The notes under the pieces are model-generated. The model saw only the letters and a program-made list of their open reading frames with translations. It made no database searches and was not told the DNA's origin. A DNA stretch of 23,913 bases, from contig NW_019775247.1 in the NCBI RefSeq assembly GCF_001039355.2, positions 184,227-208,139 of the forward strand. The letters run 5' to 3'. How positions within the stretch are numbered: position 1 is the first letter of the stretch; each line of letters starts with the position of its first letter. This document shows positions 1 to 8,527 of the stretch, piece after piece. The position numbers and the translations under genes were made by a program. The DNA is from Lingula anatina. Taxonomy: Eukaryota; Brachiopoda; Lingulata; Lingulida; Lingulidae.

Positions 1-827
1 TCATCGGCTGCGTCACTATTCATCTAATCGCACATGTAGTATTATTTTGAGTGCAGCCAACACTAAGTTCCTGTATGCTGCAAATCCTTTATTCCCGTAA
101 AAATGTCGGACAGTTGGTTCCATCGCTGGATTCTTTCCATGTAACTAACGCATGTCCTCTACATTTACGCAGAGGCCACACCCAGGCATCAAAATATTAT
201 CACTACTAAACGGGGCATACTGTTACGGTTACGTTGGTGCTGAAAGTGAAAAAATTTAAATCTTTGTTTTTATTTATCAGTCAGAAAAATAGGGGAAAAA
301 ACAAAAGAAAAGGGATTTGGGAAAAGATATTCCATATTAAATGTCAAGTCTGTGGTTATCACGCCCTGCCACTTCACCTAAAAATCTAATTTACTTCTTA
401 ATTTTCTGTGAAGTGCTAATTTACATGGTGGCAAATAAAAAGAAGCAAGAGACATGCCATTGTATTAATGCTTGATCGCCTTATCTTATTCACTACTATA
501 ACGTTTTTGAACCCTGACGCCGCAGTGTCGAATGCAATAACTAATCATTTCAAAATGTCGAAAAATGAAACAATACCTTAAACTGGTGAAGGGCAAAATG
601 GCAGTGGATTATATTAGATGGTTTTCGAGAAATTCAAGACGTCTTTGTTTATCTACCTTAGGTGTACCATAAAAACACTACCCCTTATACCTCACAGCCA
701 ACGTACACAGGTCATTAAAAAGGTTCACGTGAAAATTCAGTTGTTTTCAGTCTCTCGATGTTGCCTCCAGTGCTGCTGTTAAACAGATCTTTTTAAGTAT
801 TATTTCCACAATTTTACAACTGATTCT
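1..827. other. No supported gene; contains one transposon end
   Basis: I see no exon chain here. A short minus-strand open stretch (about 45-155) and a segment near 700-780 look weakly protein-like, but neither has splice signals that join in phase to the secreted-protein gene above it. The only recognisable structure is the transposon end at 263-353. Confidence 0.4.
263..353 (+). repeat. Single end of a 581-bp-type inverted-repeat element
   Basis: This stretch matches the right end of the element at 3125-3705. Both share a subterminal block beginning TTTTTATTTATCAGTC and a terminal block ATATTCCATATTAAATGTCA at 328-347, followed by AGTCTGT. No opposite end is visible, and the copy stops at CTGTGG rather than CTGTAT. 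It is therefore a truncated, older copy, or its other end lies outside the window. Confidence 0.7.
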
Positions 828-1182
828 TCACTCTAAACTAAAATGAGCTGTAAAGTATTCAGAATTTGATTTTCGTGAATCTTTACATCTGTCTTTATAA
901 ACAGTATTGAGTTCTGAAGCCAACCCAATCTCTGGCACTGTTCTAGTAACGCTGAAATGGCTTCGTGGTACAATGACTACGGCTTCGTTTTTGGGCATCC
1001 CCAAATGTGAACTTCGGTATAAGGCATCTCTTGAAAAAATATTCAACATGTTAAATGAAATTACATTTGCTACTTCTGACTTTTTTCAAATTAGATTTCA
1101 CTACGTCTAACATCGGCAATTTGATATTAAATCTAAACGAGATAGAGTGAAAAGCATAGGCTACAATGCGCGACAAATTGCT
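828..1182 (-). other. Zone of alternative 3'-terminal exons for the secreted-protein gene
   Basis: The last sure exon of the upstream gene ends with one unpaired base (A), so the next exon must supply two bases. Three acceptors here fit. One begins at 1182 (after ATTTCAG) and gives 16 residues to a TAG at 1133-1135. One begins at 1029 (after TTTTTTCAAG) and gives 17 residues to a TAG at 977-979, including WGCPK. One begins at 1027 and stays open for 65 codons to a stop at 828-830, including VVIVPRSHFSVTRT. The sequence alone does not choose between them. The 1182 acceptor is nearest and has a CAG; the 1027 option has the longest open frame but uses a GAG acceptor. Confidence 0.3.
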
Positions 1183-1477
1183 CTGAAATTACTATCTATA
1201 AAACCGTTTTCGAGACTCAATGTCTAGCTTTTACCGTTATAATGAGTGAAAGTCAGAATGAAAAACAAACTCCATTGCGTGAGAGGCTCAAACATTGGAA
1301 TCGATTTGTAAACGGTTTTAGATATGATATTACTTTGGTGATTAAGGACATTAAGAGAAAAGTGTTTAAATTTATCATACACTAATTTTTTGCCATATAA
1401 AGCACTTTAATATTCTAATCTATTTACATTCCGAGTACCATCTTAATAGTCGTAGGTTTTGAACGTAGTGTACTTAC

Positions 1478-1652
1478 TTAGTCCAATCATAAATTGAACC
1501 AAATTCTTGTAATTCTGCCCAGCATCACAGTATGTTCCGGTAACGTTGGAGATGGAGAAAGCTCTCACAGACACCATTTGTAGATTAGTACTCTTTTCTA
1601 CAGCGAAATTCAGCGTGTTTTGGTAGCGGTTTAAAATAGATGAATAGTATCC
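1478..1652 (-). CDS. Exon 5 of the secreted-protein gene
   Basis: The longest coding exon of this gene: 58 codons plus one base. The acceptor is CGTAAATCTAG and the donor A|GTAAGTA is near consensus. It encodes GYYSSILNRYQNTLNFAVEK, then a stretch with the sequon in SISNVTGTYCDAGQNYKN. The coding frame has no stops. Confidence 0.72.
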
Positions 1653-4280
1653 CTAGATTTACGGAAAAATGATGAAAATTCGATTTACTTGTCAAATAAG
1701 TATTCAGTTGTTTGATCATGAGTTAAATGCGTTCATTTGCACAAGTTGTAAAAAGAGCCAATAATATGTGAAAACAAAAGTAAACAAGCCAAAGTCTGGA
1801 CCTAACAGAACCTGTTTCACAAAGTGTTAGAAGCTTTTTAATATTACAATATTCAGAAGAGGATTAATTATATGACCTATATACCCGCTTGACTGTGTAA
1901 CTAAATGGTATCTGCTTTATTGTAGTATTACGGATAAAAACCAGTCTTACCTGAATGATGAAATCGGCCGACACATTTTGCGAGCGAAGATCAGTTGAAT
2001 CCGAATAAAAGTACCAGCCATCAGTGCCACCTAAAAGATTTATTCTCTGTCTTTGACTTTCACCAGAAACTCAACGCAATCTTTTGATGAGCAATATGAA
2101 TTTATGGAAAACCACTTTTGGCGTAAATGGACATGACTGGAAAGCAAACTCACCTTTCATCAGAAAGTTAGAAAACTCCTCATAGATGGGCTCACTGCTT
2201 CCTCCTATAACATATTGATACATAGGAAAATATAAATGAAAAAGTCTTTAAAATGTTCAAAAACAGAAAGCCCCTGTTTGTATAATGTCGAATTAAGCGA
2301 TTTGAAAAAAAAAAAAAAAAAGAAAAGAAATTAATGGCGAATCGGAAAAATAGTTCACTTATCCCAAAATTATTGGGAACATAAGGAATTTAATTATAAG
2401 TGGACTTCAAATGGCCATGTCAAGATGAAGTAAAGAGAGTGGTTTACCTTACTCTGTTTGTTCATTTTTGTTTATAAATATCGAGAGCCGAGAGCTCAGT
2501 CAACCGCGACATCCAACTTCTATTTTGTCGTTATTTATCCCCTCCTTCTCACATCACTAACTTTTTTATCTTACCCCCCCCCCCCAATTTCACATGTGCT
2601 TCGTAGGCGTCTGTATATAAGTAGAACGAGAACGAAATCTGCAATAATTAAATATCGTGCGTTTAATTAGATTTTTATGTGACTGGGTCATGTAATGCTA
2701 AATAATTACAATACTTGCTTAATTTAATGCAATAAATACCTCTGTTGCTTGCATGTATGCATGGTTGTGAGAATGAATACTCTTATCAAGATATATGATA
2801 AGAGGCGAAAATCAACGATATTGCTCGGGTTCGTAATCGGCCCTTACGTCACAGAGAGCATATAACATTTTTGACACAGGAAATTTATTTTGTCACAAAA
2901 TATTTTCGACTGAGAATAACCGCACTTTCATGTTGGAGACCAACACAAAAACTCTCTGTCTCTGCACTATCAACGTTTGTTCATTGTACACTTATCCCAA
3001 AATTATTTTCTTTTAGTCTAATCATTAATTGTCCTAGAATATCTCTCATAAATTTTAAAAATCTCTCTTTCAATGTTTGTACTATATGTTTTAATTAGAC
3101 CTAAACGAGAGACGAGACTTAAATATACAGACTTGACATTTAATATGGAATATTTCAGTTTTAAAGGTATACCTAGGTAAAAATGCGTTCTTTATTGAAA
3201 AAACTCAGATCTCATTTAAGATATCTGACAGGAGAAGTGTGAAAACAGGTGTGTCTCTACCAATTAACTGATTACCAAGTCTGATGCATTGCTGCATTGT
3301 GTAATATGCAGTGATTTAATTGGGTAGTGCTCCTTTGGGCTNAGAGCTCTGGTAGCAGGAAGATAAGGTCAGGCATAGCAGCGACTGTTACTGTGACTAG
3401 AAACTGACATGAGGGTCCTTTGTGTGTCGTTGAACTCTTTTAAAGACGATAGTTTGGAAGATATGGAGATCCAAAATATCGCTTTCAATGGTTGTCGCAT
3501 GACTTAAAATTGGCAATGCATTTTTGTTTGCTTCACTGGCGAAGTCAATTAAAGAACTGATGTCGCAATGACATGGAACATTTTATCAAAAGTTATTTAA
3601 ACACGATTTTAATCCTTATTTTTATTTATCAGTCTGCAAAATAGGAAAAAAACTAATGAATAATGATTTAGAAAAAATATTCCATATTAAATGTCAAGTC
3701 TGTATGAAATAATAATAATGAAATCAATGATATAAACGAAAAGCATTAAACATAAAAATTAAACATTAGAACCTACCTACTATGAACTGCAAAGCGCAGC
3801 ATGCATTTCCTGAAAATTCAAATGAAAAGATTTTCAACAGAATCGGATTTAAAAAAAAAACAAAAACATATAAGAAATGAAGCATTCTAGATACTCAACT
3901 GCCGTCGCCGTGTAGTAGAGCACCATTGTGAGAAAAAGGAATAGTGACAAAGTAATTGTAAAAAAATGTGACAAAGTAATTTAAGGCTTTTGTGTGGTTA
4001 CTTGAAGAAAGAATAGCTGCACGTAGTTATAAATAATAATCAACTCTGAAACATGATCTGGCAGTTGATATTTGTGACGATCTGCGGGCCCGAGTGAGTG
4101 TTGGTGTCAACTGCAGGCTACCAGAAAGATGATTGACCCACCACAAGTTCCGCAATCCTTACGTAAATCTATATCTGAGAGTTGGCACCTTGCGTAAGCA
4201 GGCAAAGTGATCACAATAAGAAAAACCACAATGCATCTGGTCGTTAATATCGCCATTATGGTAGTCATATCCTCCTCCAT
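1478..4280 (-). CDS. Five-exon gene for an unrecognised secreted glycoprotein, 3' end unresolved
   Basis: Exons on the minus strand are 4163-4280, 3777-3809, 2154-2204, 1951-2030 and 1478-1652. All junctions are GT-AG and every split codon closes (CGA, GGA, GGT, then phase 0). The first exon encodes a signal peptide with hydrophobic core CIVVFLIVITLPAYA and likely cleavage after AYA. In-frame ATGs lie at 4280, 4268 and 4256. The 4256 ATG has the best context and the most typical signal peptide; 4280 is simply the most upstream. The mature part holds RCQLSDIDLRNACC, a GGTDGWYFYSD stretch, sequons NVS and NVT, and TYCDAGQNY. About 120 mature residues are visible, with four cysteines. I recognise no family. 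Enzyme, lectin or hormone-binding roles are all open. The exon chain is well supported by phase; the function is unknown. Confidence 0.72.
1951..2030 (-). CDS. Exon 4 of the secreted-protein gene
   Basis: Bounded by acceptor ATCTTTTAG and donor CATTCAG|GTAAGA. It encodes GTDGWYFYSDSTDLRSQ followed by NVSADFIIQ, carrying the first N-glycosylation sequon. Confidence 0.72.
2154..2204 (-). CDS. Exon 3 of the secreted-protein gene
   Basis: The acceptor is TATGTTATAG and the donor is AAAG|GTGAGT. It encodes GSSEPIYEEFSNFLMK; the other frames stop. It begins with the two bases needed after exon 2 and leaves the one base needed by exon 4. Confidence 0.7.
3125..3705. mobile_element. Non-autonomous 581-bp inverted-repeat DNA transposon (MITE-like)
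   Basis: Positions 3125-3155 (starting ATACAGACTTGACATTTAAT) and 3675-3705 are perfect 31-bp inverted repeats. Read as TA|CAGACTTG...CAAGTCTG|TA the ends fit a TA target site, as in Tc1/mariner-type elements, but that assignment is inference. No transposase ORF lies inside. It sits in the intron between exons 2 and 3 of the secreted-protein gene, its right end only 71 bp from the splice donor. An N at 3342 marks an unresolved base inside it. Confidence 0.75.
3342..3342. other. Unresolved base (N) inside the 581-bp element
   Basis: One of three lone Ns in the window. Given what the other two mark, it may be a contig join rather than a single ambiguous base. Confidence 0.6.
3777..3809 (-). CDS. 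Exon 2 of the secreted-protein gene: 33-bp microexon
   Basis: A strong acceptor (TTGAATTTTCAG) and a GTAGGT donor bound it. It encodes RNACCALQFIVG across the joins, including a vicinal cysteine pair. The other two frames stop. The phase joins exactly to both neighbours. Confidence 0.68.
4163..4280 (-). CDS. Exon 1 of the secreted-protein gene: signal peptide
   Basis: The exon runs from the candidate starts to a donor reading TTTAC|GTAAGG and leaves one base (C) over. The segment MAILTTRCIVVFLIV, then ITLPAYA, is a classic n-region, hydrophobic core and AxA cleavage site. The frame also stays open upstream of 4280, but I see no further ATG. Confidence 0.7.
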
Positions 4281-4400
4281 ATAGGGGAGACCGGGCTTAA
4301 AGTTGCACGCTACGCACTCTCGATTATAAGGACAAACCTGGAGATATATGTTGGATCGACAATGCCAGCCCGTGATTAGATCTGTGATAGATATAAATTG
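4281..4400 (-). promoter_or_regulatory. Possible promoter of the secreted-protein gene
   Basis: Two TATA-like strings precede the start region on the minus strand: TTATAA at 4324-4329 and TTTATAT at 4391-4397. They lie about 45 and 110 bp upstream of the first ATG. Nothing else supports a transcription start, so this is a weak call. Confidence 0.22.
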
Positions 4401-5110
4401 TTTATTTATTAATGCAAGTCACTGAAATTGTCCCTCTCAAAGTTGATAAACTGATTGATTGATAAATAGAAAAATAATATAAATTTTAAGGCTTTATCCC
4501 CTTTTCCATCTTTTACAACACCAACCCCAATATAAAACAAACAAACAAACAGACCCTAAATAAATAAATAAATAAATAATACAAGACAGAACCAAGCAAT
4601 TTTTTCATCCCTTACAGCCCTGGAGAGTTATGCTTATTTTAATGCCCCCCCTCCTCCTTTTAGTAGGCCTATAGGCCTAATTATTAAATCGCCTGTGCCT
4701 CAGATAATAAGATTTTACCATGGGAGGGGCGTCCGCTCCCAAAACGAGAAAAAAGCACGAGTACGTTAATCTGTCTTAGCTCCATATATCTTGATATAGG
4801 TGGATAAAAATGTCTGGTTTAAAAAAGAAAACATTTTCCATATTTAAATTCTTCTAAAGGGAACTGTGTAGGCTACCAATAGTTTATTAACATTGGGTTG
4901 CGGGGGGGGGGCAGAAGGTCGCGTTTCAGCGGCGTTTACATTAATACATGTACATGTTTCAAACACGATGGGAAAATACCAGTCCCTACCCCTACGCCCC
5001 CTTGGTATCCTGGATTTGAGAAAGGAGAGATGGCGACGGTCCAAGCAAAAACATTGCCACGTGGAAACATTGACTCAGCAACTGCCTTTAGCCGTGACAG
5101 TTCTATTCTT
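4401..5110. other. Intergenic region between the secreted-protein gene and the plus-strand promoter
   Basis: No gene seen. It holds an (AAACA) run near 4538-4551, an AATA-type run at 4558-4579, a run of 10 G near 4901, and a 16-bp palindrome at 4664-4679. Several ORFs on both strands around 4844-5388 overlap each other and lack a coding signature. Confidence 0.4.
4664..4679. repeat. Perfect 16-bp palindrome TAGGCCTATAGGCCTA
   Basis: The string equals its own reverse complement, and shorter TAGGCCTA-type words recur at 4673-4680 and near 6374. Such words are common repeat fragments in some marine invertebrate genomes. No function is implied. Confidence 0.55.
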
Positions 5111-5121
5111 AGAAATGTAAA

Positions 5122-5148
5122 TGACGTCACATCATCAATGCGCATGCA
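5122..5148 (+). promoter_or_regulatory. CRE and NRF1-like sites of a housekeeping-type promoter
   Basis: TGACGTCA at 5122-5129 is a perfect palindromic CREB/ATF site. TGCGCATGCA at 5139-5148 closely resembles the NRF1 site. About 28 bp further lies CAATATGGCGGAT, close to the YY1/TISU-type start context of short 5' leaders. The grouping within 60 bp resembles TATA-less housekeeping promoters. The sites are seen; the promoter role is inference. Confidence 0.45.
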
Positions 5149-5175
5149 TTTTCGATGTAAACATGAGGATTCAAT

Positions 5176-5364
5176 ATGGCGGATGATGTGGAAAAGGAAT
5201 TCCTTGGAACCTGGAGGGTAACTAGTTTTATGTTTTTTTGTGTTTGCTGAATGAATAAAAATTTGATTAATTTTGAAATGAATGGACTTTTTCTTCTTTT
5301 TTTGCAGATTGTGGAATGTGTATCCCTGACTGGAACTATAGAGCAGACGGGAATCGAGGGGTGG
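5176..5364 (+). CDS. Candidate first two exons of a small plus-strand gene, product unknown
   Basis: Exon 1 (5176-5217) starts at ATGGCGG and encodes MADDVEKEFLGTWR before a GTAACT donor; unspliced, the frame stops 11 codons later. Exon 2 begins at 5308 after a strong pyrimidine tract (CTTCTTTTTTTGCAG) and encodes IVECVSLTGTIEQTGIEG. Its donor could be at 5360 (GTGGGT) or 5364 (GTATCT). Using 5360, it joins in frame either to 7059-7123 then 7196-7242 (68 residues) or directly to 7196-7277 (58 residues, ending with CLSCAKKFTHDDI). I recognise no family, and the product would be unusually small. The CRE/NRF1-like promoter just upstream supports real transcription; the coding status is uncertain and further exons could be missed. 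Confidence 0.35.
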
Positions 5365-6117
5365 GTATCTTGATGTCCATTGTTTCATGATCAGCCGGCC
5401 CTGATCAGCTGATTCAGGACGACGTGGTCTGAGTTGTTAAAACGTGATTAAAGATCATAATATATTGTAAGCCTGTTAATTAAATCCACACAGATGCTAA
5501 GCATAAATGAACTGATGTTGTCTTGACATTCAGTTTTTATTATGTTGACGTGGGTTGTATTAAGAGTAGAGAAGAAATGTGGGAAAAAATCCACGGTTAT
5601 AGGTTATGTATCTTATATATGTACGGTTATGTATTATGTTATAGATATTCAGTTATATATATTGGAGGCGAGAAAGGCAGTTATATAGACAGACAGAGCT
5701 TGGCCTCAAAGATGGAATGATCAGCGCCATAATGCGCAAGGTGTATAGGAGGGCAAAGTGATTTCCATTTAGTTAGAAAAATAAAAAATAAAAAAATAAA
5801 AAAAACAGTTGTATTTTCCTTTTCATTTAATGAAAAGGTGACAATAAAATGAAAAGTCAACCACAAATTTCATTTTTCCTTTTTAAAAGTAAAATTGAAA
5901 AAAATAATTCTTTGTTTTTCTATTATTGCTGTGATATACAAAAAAAAAGCAAACAAAAATGACTTGATAGCAAAAAAAAAAAAAAAATAATAAATAAAAT
6001 AAAATAAATAAATAAATAAATAAATAATTAAACAAATTTTCCAATATCAAGAGGGTGGAGTATATTGGTATAAGAAGGGGAGTAAACACAAGCAGACAAT
6101 GTTTTTCTTTTACTTAC

Positions 6118-6155
6118 TGAACAAAATAAAGCTTCTGGAGACCCATAGCAGCTGC
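6118..6155 (-). CDS. Orphan exon-like segment, possibly a late exon of the oxidase gene
   Basis: A strong acceptor (CATTTCTTTCAG) and a near-consensus donor (TTCA|GTAAGTA) enclose 38 bp reading AAAMGLQKLYFVQ. D-amino-acid oxidases carry an Ala-Ala-x-Leu-type helix just after the final HWG motif, which is missing from the broken exon at 8228-8281, and this segment could supply it. The resemblance is short and no following exon with a stop was found, so it may equally be an unrelated or cryptic exon. Confidence 0.25.
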
Positions 6156-6202
6156 CTGAAAGAAATGACACAGCAAAATTATACATGAAAGAATTAACAT
6201 AC

Positions 6203-6205
<3 letters not shown>

Positions 6206-6257
<52 letters not shown>
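6206..6257 (+). repeat. (TG)26 microsatellite
   Basis: 52 bp of uninterrupted TG dinucleotide. Confidence 0.97.
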
Positions 6258-6260
<3 letters not shown>

Positions 6261-6971
6261 TGAAACAATCAATTCAACTAGCATTATGCATAAATGGTGG
6301 CACAAACAATTGCCTTTGATTTTAAGTGACACCACAATGTTTCCATAAAACTCTGACATTATACTTAATAATGTAGGCCTAATGGCAGCCTACATAATTG
6401 CAATACTAAAACAAGCGTTAAGTGCAACATATATGCTTTATTACCTATTACATAATCACAAACTGATAATCAAATTACCCAGATCCACATTTACTATTTC
6501 CTCTTCCTAGACATTTTAATGCAACACTATCTTTTATTAGAATCCACACATTTGTATTTTGGTTTGACTCTGGTTTTTCATGCCATATGAGCATTGTGAC
6601 GGACAATTGCATATAATTGTTGTGTTTTAAAAATTTAGTTGTACATAAAGGAACAAAAATAAGTTGCAAGAATTGTCTCCCTCATTCAAGATTTTTCAGT
6701 TTTTACAAACCAGCATGTGATCAAGTAGTAAAAGTGTTCATCAGCCTAAAAAGATATGAAATAGAATAGAGTAAAAAAAATTAATAAAATGAAATAAACA
6801 GGGACTTCAAGACATGGATTTAATAAAGAGCTGTATTAAGAAACCACATTGAAGAAGTAAAATTTGCATGTTGTATCATCAAGTAAGGTCTTGAACCAAT
6901 TTCGAAATCGACTTTTCATTTCATTCTGGCCATTTGTATCAAATTCTGACAAAATGGAAATCACTTTGCCT

Positions 6972-6987
6972 CCCCCCCCCCCCCCCC
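6972..6987 (+). repeat. 16-base C homopolymer
   Basis: Run of C directly beside the inverted word at 6952-6970. Its length may be miscalled in the assembly. Confidence 0.9.
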
Positions 6988-7058
6988 ATATAGACATCAT
7001 GATTTCATAAAACCGTACAGTGTATTTTAATAAAATTTGGACTTCAAATTTCTTTCAG

Positions 7059-7277
7059 ACACTTATCAGTGGTTCATTTTGAAAGCATGGCTGAAGATGT
7101 TTTGACTGTTTTGGCACTTTTAGGTATATCAGAATAGGGCAACATATCTACAATTGTTATGGAGTTTCACAGTAATTTTTCTTTTATTTGTGTAGAAAGC
7201 CAGCACCTGAGGTCACACAACAAAATGACATCAACTGCTTAAGTTGTGCAAAAAAATTCACTCACGATGATATTTGA
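7059..7277 (+). other. Exon-like segments that could continue the plus-strand gene
   Basis: Segment 7059-7123 has acceptor AATTTCTTTCAG, donor TTTTAG|GTATAT and one open frame (HLSVVHFESMAEDVLTVLAL). Segment 7196 onward has acceptor TTTTATTTGTGTAG. In one frame it stops at 7240-7242; in another (KPAPEVTQQNDINCLSCAKK) it stops at 7275-7277. Both frames can be reached from exon 2 at 5308-5360, depending on whether 7059-7123 is included. These may be alternative isoforms or chance splice-site matches. Confidence 0.28.
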
Positions 7278-8227
7278 AACAGGTGGTATAATAGTAGGGC
7301 AGAGTCAAATTGTAATTCTTTTTCATATTTTTTGTACCACTTGCTTTTACATAAAATGAAAACCACTATTTATAGCAATGTAATGCCAGTTTTGCTGATG
7401 AAACAATAGCTTGGATTGGATAATTTTTGATTGAGCTAGACACTTCTACATCTTTGAAATCAGAAACGTGCTTATTTTACAGTGTTTAAAGAGAGAGAAG
7501 TCTAATGGAGCATGTATGAATTATCATGAAATATTAAACCAGATAATTAAAAAATGTACTGAACTGTACAGTTACACCTTATTTTGATGTAAGGCAATGT
7601 TGAACATGAGATTATGCATGCTAGCAGATGCTAGCAAGATATATCGTGTTAGTTTACTTTTAGGAGAGGAAGTATACCAGTGGAAAAATGTAATGGAACA
7701 TCTGTGCTGTTTTATTGCAACCATCAGATTCTGCATTTAACTTCTGTGTAATGGGCATCATTCAATATAGTCTAGTATCTTCCAGCTTAGCATAAAATCA
7801 GACAAGATTTCTTTGGATTTGGGGGAGAGGGGGGTCAGAAATAATGACATATGTAAGTGTGGTGCACAAACAAAAATAAGCTTACAGAATTTATCCATGG
7901 GTATTTTTTCGGCCTGTTTTTTCTTAAGTTCTGTAGAATAACAATCTTTTGCACAATAGTATGTACTCATGATGTTTTGTGTGTTACTTTTGTATTAGAT
8001 TATAAAACGGCATTGCTGGAGCGTATATGTAGAGTTTCACACTTATTGACAAAGGGTCAACCACACTTCATGCAGGTTCTCACACAATTTCTAGTCTTGT
8101 AAGACATCATGCAGTGCCGACGGTCTCATTTTATGCCATCTTGGATGATCCCATATAACTGCAGCTTGCATCATTTGTAACAGGAAGGACAAGTAGAATG
8201 AAATTTTAGATAAAATGTATTTGTCAG
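7278..8227. other. No supported gene
   Basis: A plus-strand open stretch ending at 8102 includes KTALLERICRVSHLLTKGQP after an acceptor-like TTTTGTATTAG near 7999. I could not connect it in phase to other exons. The rest is AT-rich and featureless. On the minus strand this stretch would be the 3' side of the oxidase gene, but I find no continuation of its C-terminus. Confidence 0.4.
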
Positions 8228-8281
8228 TCAAACTTCAGTGNGCGTGATTCCATTGGCACCCTGACCATAGTTGTGGATTAC
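8228..8281 (-). CDS. DDO: Oxidase exon i: broken at the DAO signature
   Basis: Encodes VIHNYGQGANGIT, matching the first half of the DAO family signature ([LIVM]2-H-[NHA]-Y-G-x-[GSA]2-x-G...). The unresolved base at 8241 follows, then a stop at 8228-8230 after TEV. The expected HWG and Gly-x-Ala half is absent. The break coincides with the N, so an assembly join is the likeliest cause; a real pseudogene lesion is possible. Confidence 0.85.
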   Translation of the reverse strand, partial: VIHNYGQGANGITXTEV

Positions 8282-8496
8282 CTGGAAAAATAAAAGTGTA
8301 ATATAAAAGGGTCTTTTTATTAAAATATGTTTGTCTTACTGTCTGTTTTTACACAACTTGTTGGCTTTTATGCTCTTCCATGAAAGTATACAGTCTTTTG
8401 GTATGGTTAAACTTTAAAACAAATTGATTCATTTTAAATTAGCTCATTACTATCGATAAGCAATATGTACAAGTACCTCCATATTTTGCTTTTATA

Positions 8497-8527
<31 letters not shown>

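Larger units (their letters stand above)
5748..6976. repeat. Inverted word pair, possible ends of a 1.2-kb element
   Basis: GGCAAAGTGATTTCCATTT occurs forward at 5752-5770 and reverse-complemented at 6952-6970, with flanking G-rich/C-rich bases also matching loosely. Nineteen bases match exactly. No transposase or target duplication is visible, so these may be the ends of a decayed element or two dispersed repeat fragments. Confidence 0.4.
5365..7058. other. Non-coding stretch with simple repeats and an inverted-repeat pair
   Basis: Apart from one minus-strand exon-like segment (6118-6155) I see no gene. It contains A-rich runs (5778-5810, 5940-6028), a GT microsatellite, a 16-base C run and inverted copies of a 19-bp word. 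The ORFs here translate low-complexity DNA. Confidence 0.45.

Noticed and set aside
45-155. Minus-strand open stretch starting MEPTVRHFYGNKGFAAYRN
   Set aside because: Protein-like at a glance but short, without splice signals matching its neighbours and without a recognisable family.
4844-5388. Overlapping ORFs of 66-150 residues on both strands
   Set aside because: They overlap in several frames, cross the candidate promoter, the splice sites and simple-sequence tracts, and show no domain.
6114-6359. 81-residue minus-strand ORF with a His-Thr repeat
   Set aside because: The repeat is the translation of the (TG)26 microsatellite; only the exon-like end (6118-6155) has splice support.
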